A DNA stretch of 64,000 bases from Daphnia carinata (GCF_022539665.2 NC_081332.1:6600303-6664302), one strand, 5' to 3'. Counted from the stretch's first letter, positions 40,512 to 53,970 are shown. The notes: generated from the sequence alone by a model not told the origin. Translations and numbers: made by a program.

Positions 40512-43500
40512 ATGGAGGCCTCGGCCCAAGACGAGTACGTCAGCGACTTTGATTTAGAACATTTGGAAGAAGTGGTGAAGCGTGAGATGCTCGAACAGAG
40601 GCGTAACGCAGACGCTGCCTACGCGCTTCACTATCAGAACCTGCAGCCACCGGTACAGCCTCAGCCTCAATCGTCTCAACCACAGCAACAACAACAGCAA
40701 TCGTCTCCAGGTGTGGCCCAGCCGCAGCAAGGGCACGTTGTGTCCCACCATTCGGCAGCGTCGGGACCCACCAGCCAACAACCTTCCGCCCCTTTGAAGC
40801 ATCAGCTTCAGGTAGGCATTTCTGTTTCAATTTCAATACATACCTTGTTGTGCATCCGCTGGATTGGATAATAACAATGAGAAATGAAAAAAAAAAGGAA
40901 TGTTAGTGTTAGTTGCGGGATCAATCAAGAATATGTTTATCGCTGAGTCAACTTTGACACTAAAGTTTGCGAGTGACTTACAACCTAATAGATCGCATGG
41001 CCGAGAAAACGAAATTGACCTCAGTTGTATAAACAAACCGATGAAACAAAGCGATAATGAGGATGACGTTTTCGCAATACAAGGAGCAATTGATGGATAG
41101 CTGTCTTGATAAAGGATTATTATTTCCTCTCATAATCTTAACCCAATTAGATTACATTTTATCTACGCAATGGCTTATAGATGGGTATATATATATCAGT
41201 GCTCGACGTATCGATTTCATTGCAAATACACGTCCTCGTGATGGTTATCCGTTATTGATTATCCACATTGTAACTAAAAAATAAAAAAAAAAATGATCAG
41301 GCACCGGCTACACCGCCGGATACCCCACCGGGCCAACCTTGTAGCATTATGTCACCGGCATCTCCCTTCCAACATCAACAGCAGCAGCAACAACATGGCC
41401 ATCACTCTCAACACTCACACGTTCAACAGCAACAACAGCAGCAACAGATCCAACAACAACAACAACAACAACAGCAAGCACAAGCTACGGCAACCGTCTC
41501 AGCCGCTGCTGTCCTGCCGATAGGCCCAGGCTTGGAAGTGATCCAGCACAAAGGTATATCAGCAGATCATTTAGCTCTGGGCATGCCAGTTTATCTTTGG
41601 AAACTTGTTATTCACTAAAAACCTTGCCATGTCAGCAGGAATGAGTGGAGGCACCGACGAGTTTCTATGGGTGACGGCGTCGATGCGTTACGGGAACGCG
41701 GTGCCGCCGCTCCAGATCCATCAGGAACCGCTGGATTTGCGGCCGCAGGGATCCGAGTCACCACTGGACGATCCTCACGCCGCTTGGGCGCACCACGCCA
41801 GCATGCAGCACCAACAGCAACACCATCAACTGCAACAGCAGCAACAACATCAACAACAGCCACCGGCGCAACATCTACTGGGACGTCGAGATTCTTATTC
41901 GGAGGGTTCGCTCGCTCTGCATCTTCCCGGCTGCCATCCGAGCCAACATCACCATCACCAGGTGGGGATTGAACCTTATAGACCCTATATGTTCTAGTCG
42001 TTTTCTGTTAGGTGAAGTAGGTAATTTATACAAGGAAGGGGTTGGAGAGGTCAAAGAAGAAGATGGCAGACTCATTTTGGTGATGTGAAACTATACTGAG
42101 GAATGGTGGCAATGTTCTGCTGCGTGAGGAACATGTTCGATGGTGTTGAGCTTTGGCCATGATCGCCGTATTTGCTCACTTGCTCAGCTTTACCCTCCCC
42201 GGTGTCAGAATCCTTGAACTTTCTCAGTGATAGGGAATACACTGGATCTCTCTTCTTCTCCTGATCACTCAATGCCAGTTAGACTTTGCGCCTCTACATT
42301 GTCCTTGGGAAAAAAAAAAACTATTGACCGTCATGCTTATTCCTTTATCCTTTTTTTACATTCACGCACACATTGCACGCTGACATAGCGTTTGTTTGTT
42401 TGTTCGCTATTTTGCTTTCTTTCTTTTGTTTCTCTTTGACTTGTTACTGTTCGGTGATGGCGGTTTTGTTTCATTATCACCGGTTTCTACTTCAACACCA
42501 CTCACGTCGCACCTCTCGTTCACACGCTGCCAATCCCGCAATGCCATCCAATAGCAGTGGAAAATGGTCGGCGAATTCAAACCACTTTATCGATTAATTG
42601 ATTGATTCATTTCGTTTTGCTGACTTAGCTAGTACAAGAGAAACAAATGGCATCTTTCGTTTTACTAATTATTCAATTGAAATGCTTGCAATAAACGGCT
42701 GATAGGTACCACGTGGCTGTGGCTCGAGTTCTTCGAGCGCCAGTTCGACGTCCGGTTCGGAAATTGGTGGTCCCAGCAGCAATGGCGGCATGATGGTAGG
42801 CCTTGGTCCAAACTCGGGAGGCGGCGGTAGCTTGCATCACGGACATCATCATCATCACCACCATCACGGAGGGGGTAACGACCTACTGGACGACGACCAG
42901 CTCATTTCGCTCTCAGTCCGCGAACTCAACAAGAAGCTCAACGGCTTCCCGCGCGAAGAGGTCGTCCGGCTGAAGCAAAAGAGGCGGACGCTCAAGAACC
43001 GCGGCTACGCCCAAAACTGCCGTTCCAAACGCATGCAGCAACGCCACGAGCTGGAAAGCGCCAACACGGCCCTCAAGGTAATTCTTACGATTGCAACGTC
43101 TAAATGGCCGCGACTGGCACGTGTATTTACACCATCGCAATCATTTAGGTTGTTTTTTTTTTCGTAGACATTGTTATCCATCGCCTAATACTCAATTAGC
43201 TCTTTCTTAACGGCGTAATCAAATGCTATCTAACAGCTTACTGTACGACTATTCATAGCCAGAATTGCGCGTAGTTTGACCGAAAACGGTCGTCTCAATT
43301 TAAATCTTACATCGAAAGTTTCTTAGCCAGATGACTTGGTAACACAAATCGCAGCCACAAAGTCAGAAAGAATTCAAACGTAGAGAGATCTTGTTGCTTT
43401 TCAACCGAAACGTCGTTGCCAAACGTGAATCGTTGCCTATTTGCACCCCGATTTCGAGCTGTGATTGTTGAAAGAAGAAAAGGAACATTTCAGCTGTATA

Positions 43501-44861
43501 GACACACACACACACACACGCATGAATACTATTCCAAAAAAGGAAAAGAAAAAAATCAAGTGGAACGAAGCTGGATAACTTTGTTGGGGGGATCGGGTTC
43601 AACAGTTTGACGAAAATCATTGAACGTCACAATAAAGGAATGGAAAGAAATGCGAACGAGGGCGACGGCGATCGGGTTCAGATGGCAGCGGACCGCGTCA
43701 CGTTAGTATACCAGTTAATCACGAGGCAGTGCATTGTACACACACATCACAATAGCCACTGATGCTACACACTGGCTGCTGAACGCTGCAAGTCAACACA
43801 GCGTCCAACTGATATCCCCTCCAAAAGAAAACGAGAGGCGAGTCGTCGTCGACCCTGATGTCGGAATACGTCCAGCTGTCGTGGTGTGACCGCAACGAGT
43901 CAAATTAGACCGAAAAAAAAAATTCACTTGTCTGCTCCAAGAATTTTGAGTTTATCGCAAACCTTTTTTTCCCTCTAATTCTAATCTCATTCTAGTCTCG
44001 TCTTTCAATATTTATCGAAATGAATTTGCTAACCAAGATTTTAGCGACATTTCGTTTAAAAAGAAATTATGAGTGGCCGGCGCTGATCGCGTGTTTAAGG
44101 CTGTGTTAGCGACGGTAGAGCGTGAGAACTGGGCCGATCGGAGGCGCGACATGGAAGCGATCCGGTCGCTACGACGACAGGCGTTATAGGGATCGCCTAT
44201 TTCCGTTTGGCTTCTACCGAATAGTAGCAACAGACCGACACTTTGATGCCGTCTCGTTTCATTTCGGCCCGTCATCTCAGCCGCGTTTCCATGCGCTTCT
44301 TCAATTACTTTGTTTCTGTCCGTTTCCTTGCTCTCTTTCTCTCTCTACGATTTGCACGTTGAGTGCACGTTTCTGTCATTGCGTATCATCACAAAGCGAA
44401 TGTAAGGGATGCGGCCGCAAACAAAAACGAGGGCCAGAGTTCATTCCACTTTGAATTTCAATGGCTGTTCCTAGCCGTGTCAATTAGGTATGAGATTTCT
44501 TGTAGGGGAAAGTGATGGATCACAATGGTAGATCGCACGGCTCGAATGGTGAACACCACCGTTTCCATTATCTTCTTACCGTATTTTTTTCATCTGTTGT
44601 TTTTGTCTGATTTTTCATTTCTCGATTGGATATCCGTGCGTTTGATCCACCCAGGCCGAGATTCAACGAATGCGCTTAGAGCTGAGCCGAGTGGCGCAGG
44701 AGCGGGACAGCTACAAGCAGAAATGCGACGCCATCCATCGTCTCAACCAGCAACAGCAGCACAGTCACTCACATCAAGCGCAACAGCAGCAGCCCAAGGG
44801 CGGCAGTAATCGAACCTCTGGCTCCCAAATCAACGACGGTCCAACCAATTACTACCTGTAA
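40512..44861 (+). CDS. Large Maf bZIP transcription factor (traffic jam / MafB type), 5 exons
   Basis: Large Mafs bind MARE sites as dimers and direct cell fate, for example in gonad, neural and blood lineages. Exons: 40512-40811, 41301-41553, 41636-41961, 42706-43077, 44655-44861; all have GT-AG borders and matching phases, giving 485 residues. The N-terminal [18 protein letters not shown] (8-25) resembles the EYVNDFDL activation region of vertebrate MafB and includes a VKRE sumoylation-type site. Residues 101-293 contain a TPPDTPPG stretch, long Gln runs coded by mixed CAA/CAG, and a conserved-looking [13 protein letters not shown] block. Exon 4 holds a His-rich run and the Maf extended homology and basic region (about 359-417, [18 protein letters not shown]). 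Exon 5 encodes the zipper ([20 protein letters not shown]) and a Gln-rich tail. An in-frame start at 40437 would add 25 residues, but the 40512 ATG fits the family better. Introns over 300 nt (40812-41300, 41962-42705, 43078-44654) show no nested gene. Confidence 0.93.
41634..41639 (+). promoter_or_regulatory. NAGNAG tandem splice acceptor of Maf exon 3
   Basis: The acceptor reads CAGCAG at 41633-41638. Both AGs keep the reading frame: the first includes an extra Ala codon before GMSGGTDEF, the second omits it. Both forms could be made from the same transcript. Confidence 0.7.
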
Positions 44862-47697
44862 AACGAGGCAAAGAAAAAACAAAAAAAAAAAAAAAAAACA
44901 GACAAAAAAAAAACAACAAAAAATAAAAACAAAAACAAAAACAATACAAAATCGCCAGACGATTTAATTGGGTTTATCCTGCTTCTACCTTTCATTTTAT
45001 ACATAATTGATGCGGTGCGTGTACATATTACATTACGTACAGATATGAAGTAATGACAGTTGTGGTTTTTGATCCCACTGCAGACTATTTGCACAGATCG
45101 AAATCCACTTCACAAGAACCTTAAATAATCTGATGTTCTTCATCGACCCCTCCTTTTTATCACCTGCCCTGTTTTTGATCCTACCTCTTTTACCTGTTAT
45201 CTCATGGCTTGGTTCTCATCGTCATTTCTTATCTATTATACGCATACTATAGATTGCGGACCCCTACGCCCCAATTCGCTACATCGCAATCATTTCATTC
45301 ATTGTTGCTGTCAATGATGGTTTAGTTGTTTCAGTGGTCTGATATGATTCGAAAAAATGTTGCCTAAACGATTGTGCGTGTATGTCCCTTTCGCTCAGCA
45401 TTTTGTATCTATTAAGATTTTTTGTCGCTTCCTCTATGGCCTGAAAATAGAGGAACCATCGCCTATCATATGTGTAGAAGCCCTTTAGTTTGTCTCTATA
45501 AGTGCGACGCAATTAAAACTCATCCAATAAGGCTAACGTATCGGGAGCTGTTTAACCGACGAAATTCATTATATATCGTGTCCTTTTTTTTAAACTTCCC
45601 CCCAATTTTATCTCGCTTTTATTTTGTGTTTCTTCTTTTACGGGAAGCTGGCGGGGAGAGGGATATTTTGATTCGGTTTTTATTTGCGCTTTACACGACG
45701 ACGTGAAGTCATACCAAAGTGCGTACCCTTTTTCGCAGCTCTGAATTAGACCTTGATACCGACAGCACTACTGTGCCCTCATTCTTCTTTTTTTCTTTTC
45801 ATTTTTCTTTTTCCATTTTTTTTTTCTTTTTTTCTTCCTTTTTTTTTTTGTATGTGTGTGTCCGGGTTTGGTTATTGAAGCTAATCAGGTATTCCGAGTC
45901 GGTCTTCTTCTTGTCCGTGCGAGGTCAGCAGCTCGTTGTCGAAACTCTTCCTTGCGCCATACACGGCTGGGATCCGTTTTGCTGTTACTCTGCCGGCCTG
46001 GCTGTCACAGCCAACAAGGGGGCGAGCAAGTCAGGCGAGACGGTCAGGGAGGCGAACGGATGGCGAGAAAGAAGAAGGGGGAGAGAGGAGAACGAGAACG
46101 GGGAGAAAAAGATACAGTGGTTCTCTTTCGAGCTCGTTGCGCATTGAAAACAAGAAAATGAAGTCAATTGTGTCAATTTCTTCGTCGACCAGAAATCATG
46201 GCCGGTTCGCTTCTTGGCCATCGCACAGCACACATTGGTTTTGCTCTGTACCAATACCGATGACGCGTGAACCTACAACACGATGGTCTGAATCTCAAAT
46301 CGTGTTCACTCTCTCTCTCTCTCTCTTTTTCTTGCGCTACTCGCCATCTTCTTTGAGCATGTGACACACGCACCTGTTATTGCTCCCCATTTCCCACACA
46401 AACCTTCCATAGATCCCAATCATGATTTTTCTTTCCCTCCTTCTTTCTGATTGATTCTTTCTACATTTTCCCGGTTTTCTTTTTTTTTTATATTCCTTAC
46501 TTCCTATATTTGTTTCTTTGTTGTCCAAACGTCACCTTCTTGAACGTCAACATTGTGAAAGCCGGACACATATTTGTTATTTTTTCTCACCCTTTCCTTT
46601 TCTTCTTCATTTTCTGTGATAGTTTGATTCGATTCTCTTATGCTTCGTTTCGATCCGCTTGTATACTCGCCACAATTTACACGTTGACATCATATTGACT
46701 CTTTATTCTATGCCGTATATACTGTAACGTGATTTTGCAATGTCTGGTTATCCATTTCAGGCTGCTTTTTTTGATCCCGATGGATTGTTGAATCAATCGA
46801 AGAGTGGGCAAACTCGAGTAGGAGCGATGGGTGCTTTTCAAAGTTATATGGGGTGAATGCAAAAAAAAAAAAAAAAAAAAACTATGCTGTTACCATTATT
46901 AGCTTTCGATTCTGTTGATCGGCTTCATATAACATCACCTCCCAACCCACACACTAATCCGTTGTTGTTGAAACATTCCACTATAAGCCCATACAATTAA
47001 GCGTGTAGGCCTACAATAGCGACGCTGCGGTAGCTACACTTAGGGGGGGAAAAAAAGCGGATCGATGCAATCAATCCCGTTGTATCATATGTTGAACAGT
47101 TGCATGAAGTCGTAATTCAGAAAGAAGAAAATATTGAAAAAAAAATGAAGAAAGGGTGGATCGTTATTGATCCTTGTTTCACGTAGCCTCTCATATATTA
47201 CGAGTCCTTCTGGGTAAGTCTATTTACGTGCGATTAATTGAAGCTTTTTTTTTTTAATCCAATTGTAATTCTCCACTGAAAATTATCGAAAAGACGAACT
47301 ATGGGCTTGTTATGTAAACTCACGTCATTGCTGTTTGGTCTCGTTTGAAAAGAATATGCCGGCTGTCCTTCATTCATTGATTTCTTTTGAATTGACTTTT
47401 TTTTTTTTTTTTTTTTTTCTTTCCTAATCGCAATAGTCGGCAGTGGAGAAGCCATTCAAAGGCCTCCTTCTTTCTGTTGATTGTCTGTATATGATGTGAT
47501 TTTTTAAACTCTTTTCATCTTTCCCAATCTGCCCATCGAATCACAAAAACCGTTACGTGTATTTCCTTCCACCTAGTAGCCTATCGTGTTTCCCCCTTTG
47601 TTGGCCCTCTCGTGTGCTGGTGACTATTGCTATGATGAATGGTGATGCTTATGTTCATTAAATAGCGATGGTGACAAATACTCTAAAGTTCAATAAA
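44862..47697 (+). other. Probable Maf 3' untranslated region and flank
   Basis: No gene seen. After the TAA at 44859-44861 comes an A-rich tract with an AATAAA-like hexamer at 44922-44927. A cleaner AATAAA, in TTCAATAAAGAAA context, lies at 47692-47697. If the second is used, the 3' untranslated region would be about 2.8 kb. Several long T runs and a TC repeat near 46310 lie inside. Confidence 0.4.
47692..47697 (+). terminator. Candidate polyadenylation signal
   Basis: AATAAA on the plus strand, 2.8 kb after the Maf stop codon and not inside a poly-A tract, unlike the hexamer at 44922. Assignment to Maf is by strand and position only. Confidence 0.3.
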
Positions 47698-50264
47698 GAA
47701 AACTGTTGACCTCCGTTTAAACTTGAATTGCTTCCTGACAAACGAATCTCAGTTCTCTGTACGCCCTTGCTGATATTTTAGCAAACGATTCAACCAATTT
47801 TGAAAAACGATTGATTTACTCGGACTACTTTTACTCTTGCTAGTCTCCTACATTGGACTAGACACAGCTACATGTTTCCTACCTACACGTTGCGCTGTGG
47901 GTTTATCTTTCCGCTATCTGAGACTTGCAAAGCGTCCACAGTCGTACAATGGGCTAAAGGATGGGGACGAGGTTACTAAGGTAGAAAATCTCCTGACCGA
48001 GAATCCGTGAAGCAGACGGAGAGGAGGAAAGAAAAAAAAAAGTACGCTGGGTAACAACGATCAACAATCCCATGATCATCAAGAGCTGAACCGTGTTCGT
48101 TCTATATGCATATACCGTAGCAGCGTACGCGCACCGTCACATTTACGGTTGCATTGTATGCAGCGGAGAGGATGTCAGCCAAAGTTCGGCAGACAACAAG
48201 AAGACCGGAGGGCACGGAAGGGGGATGGGGGGGAGATGGCCAGGGGAGAACAGCGTCGGGACGTAAAGAGATCGTCGCGATTGGCCACGGAGATCAATCT
48301 ATAAAAAGGAATTCGTGATGATTGATGAAAGAAAACGAAGGGAAATGACGAAGCACGAGACACGAAGAGAGAGAGAGAGAGACGGAGAAACATTATTTTT
48401 GCGACGATATATAGTGGCGTTTCGAGAAGGAAGAAAACCCGGTGAGGCCGTGAGCACTGCCCGCGCGATGGGCAAGCGCAGATAAGCTCGTTATAATTAT
48501 CTTTTATCGGCATTGGGGGCTTAAACCCCTTTTTCTCTATTGTGTCCGTCCCGCAGTCTTCCTCTCTCTCTTTTTTGCCTTATCTTCTCTCGTGTTCTTC
48601 TTTCTCTGTATAGTTTTTTTTTTTCTTTTTTTTTTTTTTTTTTACTCTCAACGCAACCAACACACACACCAGTTTGTATACGTAATTAATTGCAGTCGAA
48701 CAATGTCCGCGGAACCGAAGCCGATCGATAACACGGGAACATTTGTGGCCAGTCACGACCGGCCCGTTGTCGTTTCAGCGCAACTGCCATCGGATGCCGT
48801 GCCGTCTTTACGACTCATTTCACTCGGCGATTTTTTTTTTTTTTAGTTTCATTTCTCAGTCTCCATCCTATATATAGCCGTCTTCGTTTTCTTCTTCTCG
48901 CCTAATCCACGAAAAGTCGTAGCCAAACATCTTCGACATCTCCAGGCCTTCCTAATTAAGGGAGGGCCAAAGAAATTGTTGTCAAAACCTATGATTACAA
49001 TCGAATGTGGCTACCCATTCGAATGCCAGTTCTGACTCCCCGGATCGAATGAAAAGTACAATGTCCGACGCATAGTAAATGAGAGTCCAAAAGAGAAATC
49101 GCCCTGAAAAATAATAAATAATAGAATGTGCTGCTAGTTTGTCGGGATTCGAAACTGCGGGGGGAATTGGCCAGATGGCGGCCGGTGTCGCCTTTCCCTA
49201 TACGCCGCGCTCTCATTCATCTCGAAGCTTACCATGTCGTCGAATTACACGGTTTCAACATTCGACCAACAACTGCGGGTCCCGCTCCGCTTCACGTTGT
49301 TTTCTGCTATGGCGCGTCAATCAGCTTCGCCATAACTCAAGGGTCTCAACTCTCACGAAAACAAACAAAAACAACAATAACGGTAAGTGAATGATCGAGG
49401 AGTTCACTCTCCATTGAAACGAATCTACAGCGAAATGCAGTCTGATGAACAATGACAAAACCACCAATGTCTAAGCTGATAATAGTACACATAACTTACA
49501 TAATTTCGATAAGAGACATGGGCATTATAGTTGAACCTGCAATGCGGGAGAAAGAAGAGGAGAGCCACTTGGGGTGTTGGATGAAGTGGAAAATAAGAAG
49601 CGAACGGTTCAATACACTCGCAACGTGCTGCTCTCTTGTTGTTGTTCAGGTTTCCTTTTGGAATTCCAACTAGCGACCACAGTAGTAGCTAAAACAGCAA
49701 CCAAGAGATCCGATTGCTGTTCCTGCTTCGCTCTTGCTCGCTGGCTTTTAACCCTTGCTACATAGCTGCAACTCTACTGCTTGCATCTCTAAATCTCACT
49801 TTCCTTCTTACTCCTGCTGGCTGCTGCTGATCAACTCAACAGATTGATCCAACCATCAATGCTACCCGAATTTCAGGTTTTGCTTGCGAGTGTTGTCATA
49901 TACGAGCTGCTTGGCTCATCGTAACATGCTCAACGAGAAGCGAAGAAACAAAACATGAACAAAAAAGATTAAAGGAATTAAAATATGAAAAATCAATGCA
50001 GACGTTAAAACGAAAAACATTTAAATTCGTATTCAATAGTCCTATTGCTTGTCCATAACACAACTCGTAACAGCAGCAACACAGGATATTGTTCAATAAG
50101 TGCAGTCGCTAGAGGACCTATCGCACCGCAGCTAACTAATTATGTTTGCAACTCAGAATTTATTACCAAAATTCTTTTATTTAATGTGTAAAGCTCTCCC
50201 ATTTTCACGAATTTGGGTTTCACGGTGAATTGCTTATTAACATTTACACTAGCAAGGTATGATG
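47698..50264. other. Intergenic stretch between Maf and tRNA-Lys
   Basis: No supported gene. Two items on the plus strand deserve note. A frame beginning at ATG 48703, just after a TTAATTGCAG acceptor-like site, reads MSAEPKPIDNTGTFVASHDR and continues about 25 more balanced codons before running into poly-T. A strong GTAAGT donor at 49383 follows a 240-nt open stretch. Either could be part of a first exon, but no chain could be built. Confidence 0.4.
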
Positions 50265-50269
50265 AAAAA
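50265..50269 (-). terminator. RNA polymerase III terminator
   Basis: Five T on the minus strand, 8 nt after the tRNA-Lys 3' end, as expected for Pol III termination. Confidence 0.7.
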
Positions 50270-50277
50270 GTTGGTTG

Positions 50278-50350
50278 CGCCCAACGTGGGGCTCGAACCC
50301 ACGACCCTGAGATTAAGAGTCTCATGCTCTACCGACTGAGCTAGCCGGGC
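50278..50350 (-). tRNA. tRNA-Lys (anticodon CUU)
   Basis: The minus strand folds as a complete 73-nt cloverleaf. The acceptor stem GCCCGGC pairs with GTTGGGC (two G-U pairs) and the discriminator is G. The D stem is GCTC/GAGC. The anticodon stem TGAGA/TCTCA closes the loop CTCTTAA with anticodon CTT. The T stem is GTGGG/CCCAC with TTCGAGC loop. Internal A-box (TAGCTCAGTCGG) and B-box (GGTTCGAGCCC) promoter elements are intact and there is no intron. It looks functional. Confidence 0.96.
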
Positions 50351-52485
50351 TTGCTAAGTAAAAAGAGCATTTTCTAGTGGCTACCCTAGGTTCTTGGACG
50401 AACCATTTCTTTCGGAGCCTTAGGCGAAAACGTCACAGCAAAAGACAGATTCGCCTAAAGGGAATTTTACACAAAATTTTATCGCTACTAACTTGTCATT
50501 CAAGTTTTATCGAAAATTTAGAATGAACTAAGAAATGATCAACAGTGATGCGATGTTTGAAACGCAAGCAAATGGAAAACAAACCAATGAGGGGCGCCTG
50601 ATGGAATTGAAACCAAATTAGATCGTATTCCTTACTACTTCCTTTGAACAAAAAAAAAACAAGGAATAGCATAATACTAGACTGTTCAAATTAAAACCAA
50701 GGGTAGGGATGTAAGTTAAATCTAATAATTTTTACCACCAAAGCCAGCCAAAATGCCAATGCAAAGGCGAGACTGGTGAACAGCTGAATAGATCCACGAC
50801 TGAGTGCATTCAAACGATGACAAATGACCGGATTAGCGAAATGCCGCTGGCCGTAGCAGCCATTGTACATCTTGTACACATGTCACTATTTTTCACGCGC
50901 CTTACACGACCGTGTTAACTAGAATTGCTGGATCCTAATCAGTACAAAGACAATCACACATAATACCAGAGTTTCACAGCGCTCGCTCTTGTAACGGTGA
51001 CACACACGGTCTGCGTGATGGATCTTTCTTCATGTCGCAGTTTCTGAGCCCTACGTGACTGCCCAGCGATCTATACACACCCGCCCGCTATATTCTCATT
51101 GTTGATTTAATTAGCTTCTGTCATTTAGTCTTCGCAGATATCTCCAACTGGAGCGAACCCAAATAATCCATCACTCATAACTCAGCAATCGTAACGCTAG
51201 TTAGATGTTATACGGCGTAACCGTGTCACTCAAAGCGCATAACCTCCGCAAACTAACATGACCCACGGAGTCATGGACGTAAAAAGAAAAGAATATAAAT
51301 TCGAATTTCACCACCAGAACACCTGAATTTTAACCGGGTTACGTTTATGCAAAAATAAAACGTGCTTGGCAACAAGTAGTGATATCTTGTAGGACATGCA
51401 ATTTATTTGTGCACGAACAGCGTCATAACGCCAATGGACATTTAGAGAAGCATATCGTTGTTGGCGGCAATCGGCAATGACACGAACAGGAGTACGAAAC
51501 AATGGCAACTATTCAATAAAAGCCACCCGTAAAATGAAAAAATAAAAATAAATAAACGAAGGAAAACTCATCAAATCATATCGTATCAAAAGCCGGGGCT
51601 GCGAGAAAGAGGTAGATGAGGGAATAGGCAGCCTTACGTAAGAGAGTTAGAAAAGAAGAGGGGTTACGAATGGCTAACAAATCGGAAATGGGCAGACGGA
51701 ACGATGGTCGTACACACAAAACCTCCGGCCATAAACTGCGAGATGAATACCCCCACTCGTCGGGATGAGCCCAATCTGCGGGCCATTTCATTTCCATATC
51801 CAGCATTGATTCTATGCAACATATAAACATACATACATACACCGACTGGGCCGCCGACACAACATTCCGTCTACTACGGCGCGGTGGTACGTAATATACG
51901 ACATATAGTATTTATATATGTACCGCATCTTTATGGATACACAGAATGAAAGTATAAGGATGCGTGTAGTCCTTTTTTTTTTTTCTTTCCCTTTGCGTCG
52001 TCTTTTCCCATCTTTCGACGCATCATTCTTCATTTTTTTGTGACCTGTCTTGACTATATTTATATACACTATACCTCCCCCCCCACTGTCTTTTTTGTTT
52101 TCCCTACTGTTGTGCGTATCCAAGTCAGACTACGAGTATTGTATGTTTAGTAAAGCGTCTGCTGCCTGCCTTGTAGTCAGGAACAATCGCTCACCCTCGA
52201 TTGAAAACCGCCGGAGCAATCTCATTAGCCGTTAAAAAAAAGGGGGGTCACAAAGGAGAGAGAAGACGATCAGATATGTCACTACAGTACAGCGTTTAGT
52301 ATTATATAGCCGACAATATAGAACGTAACAGCGTCTTTCATCAAAAATGAGAGGCCCGTGTGTTTCCTATACACATCAACGGAGAGCACGGGATGGAAAA
52401 GGACGACGTGACTCCATATGTCATTGTGTAAAAGCTTTTGCATGACCATAACTACAACTATAACTGTACAGCCTCGCTATTTCTA

Positions 52486-52497
<12 letters not shown>

Positions 52498-52520
<23 letters not shown>
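52498..52520. repeat. (TC)n microsatellite
   Basis: About eleven TC units. Confidence 0.85.
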
Positions 52521-52675
52521 GGCATTTACATATACAGTATAATCTAATATTCAAAACAGCTTTCTGTTTACGACTGTATAGTGATGTACACAATCTACGG
52601 AACGAAGGAGAAGGAAAATGAATTGCCTTTGACTTGCTCCGGATCATAAAACTTCTTCAGTGCCAGTTCACCACC

Positions 52676-52885
52676 ATGAGAAAACTGAGATTCGACCAAG
52701 CTCTCCCTGCGCTGATATTATTAATATTAGCCGGGCTTTCTTTATTTTCTTTACTTTATTTGTTTGGTTTCCTCTTCGCTGGTATTATAACACACCCATG
52801 TCCTGAGTTGTTGAGCTTTACTCGTGTGAACGAGGAATTTGGAAAAAAATGGACGTTAAATTTGGAAAAAAAAAATGCAGAATAA
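52676..52885 (+). CDS. Possible small ORF with one or two membrane segments (69 residues)
   Basis: ATG at 52676 sits in a strong Kozak context (CACCACCATGA). It opens with MRKLRFDQALP, then a long hydrophobic stretch from about residue 11 to 38 (LILLILAGLSLFSLLYLFGF), then a short polar tail with Lys and Glu. No family recognised. Hydrophobic frames arise easily from T-rich DNA, so the call rests mainly on the start context. Confidence 0.2.
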   Translation: MRKLRFDQALPALILLILAGLSLFSLLYLFGFLFAGIITHPCPELLSFTRVNEEFGKKWTLNLEKKNAE

Positions 52886-53946
52886 AACTAAAAATAAGGG
52901 ATGTAATCCTTATTTGCCCATAATCCTCTATTTTCGACGATACACGGTTTTTTCCTTCGTCTCATCCCTTGTCCGCTTCCTTTTTTTTTTTTTTCTTCTT
53001 CTGGAAGCTGGACGCCATGGATGTGAGAGCGTCAGCGCGCCGGTTGCCGAGATCGTTACGCTCGATGCTGCCGGACACTATTGAAGGCTATTACAGTCAC
53101 TTATTGAATCTTCACCCCCCTCTCTCCTCTTTATTCCCTATATAGATAGACCTACAACAGATCCATCAATATTATATATATACTATGGCCTTGTATGGGT
53201 GTGTGTATGTGTGTGTGTGTGTTTTTTTTCTAGCCTTCTATAGGGGAGGTTGTACTTATTGATGCAACTGTAGAAATACAAGTGTTGGATAAAAAAAATG
53301 AAATAAAATCCACGAAAAAAAAAATGTGCTATACGACACCGTAACGCGGCCGATGCTGTTTTGATTACGTTCTCCCATTTTATGATGCCAGTCTTCCATA
53401 ATGCGGCGTGAAGACTCTAAGTAAGAAAAAGACCACGATTTCGGGCTTTCTCTTTCTGACTTGTTTCCTATTTACGACGCTATGCGCTGGAAAACCCCAA
53501 CACAACAACAAGGCACACACGAATACAACAAAAAAATTAGTTCTGGAGATGAATGCGATTTTACAAAAAGTCCAAAGTGGATGAATGCACCATTACGGCC
53601 TCATATATTATCCTGTTGGGATGCTGCAAACAAGTAGCCATCCACTGCATTGCGCCTGCTTTTTTTGTTCCCCACTGTCTCTTTGCTTACATCACATGTC
53701 CATAAAGATTAGCGCTGCATACAATTCTACCTATATAGTATATAGAGCCTTACATAACTGACTTGTTTCATCAACATCTCCATATATTCGGTGGCCATAT
53801 GCGCGATGATATAGCGCCAAAGTGAGACGCACCTATAACCGTGGCTATACACAGGCCGGCACGTGATATTTGCTCATATTATTTTTGTTTTTTATTTGCG
53901 TTAGCACGTAAGGCTATATGCTGTTCGACGAATCGAATCGGAATCA

Positions 53947-53970
53947 AAAGAAGAAGAAGAAGAAGAAGAA
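53947..53970. repeat. (AAG)n microsatellite
   Basis: About eight AAG units running into a short A run. Confidence 0.85.
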
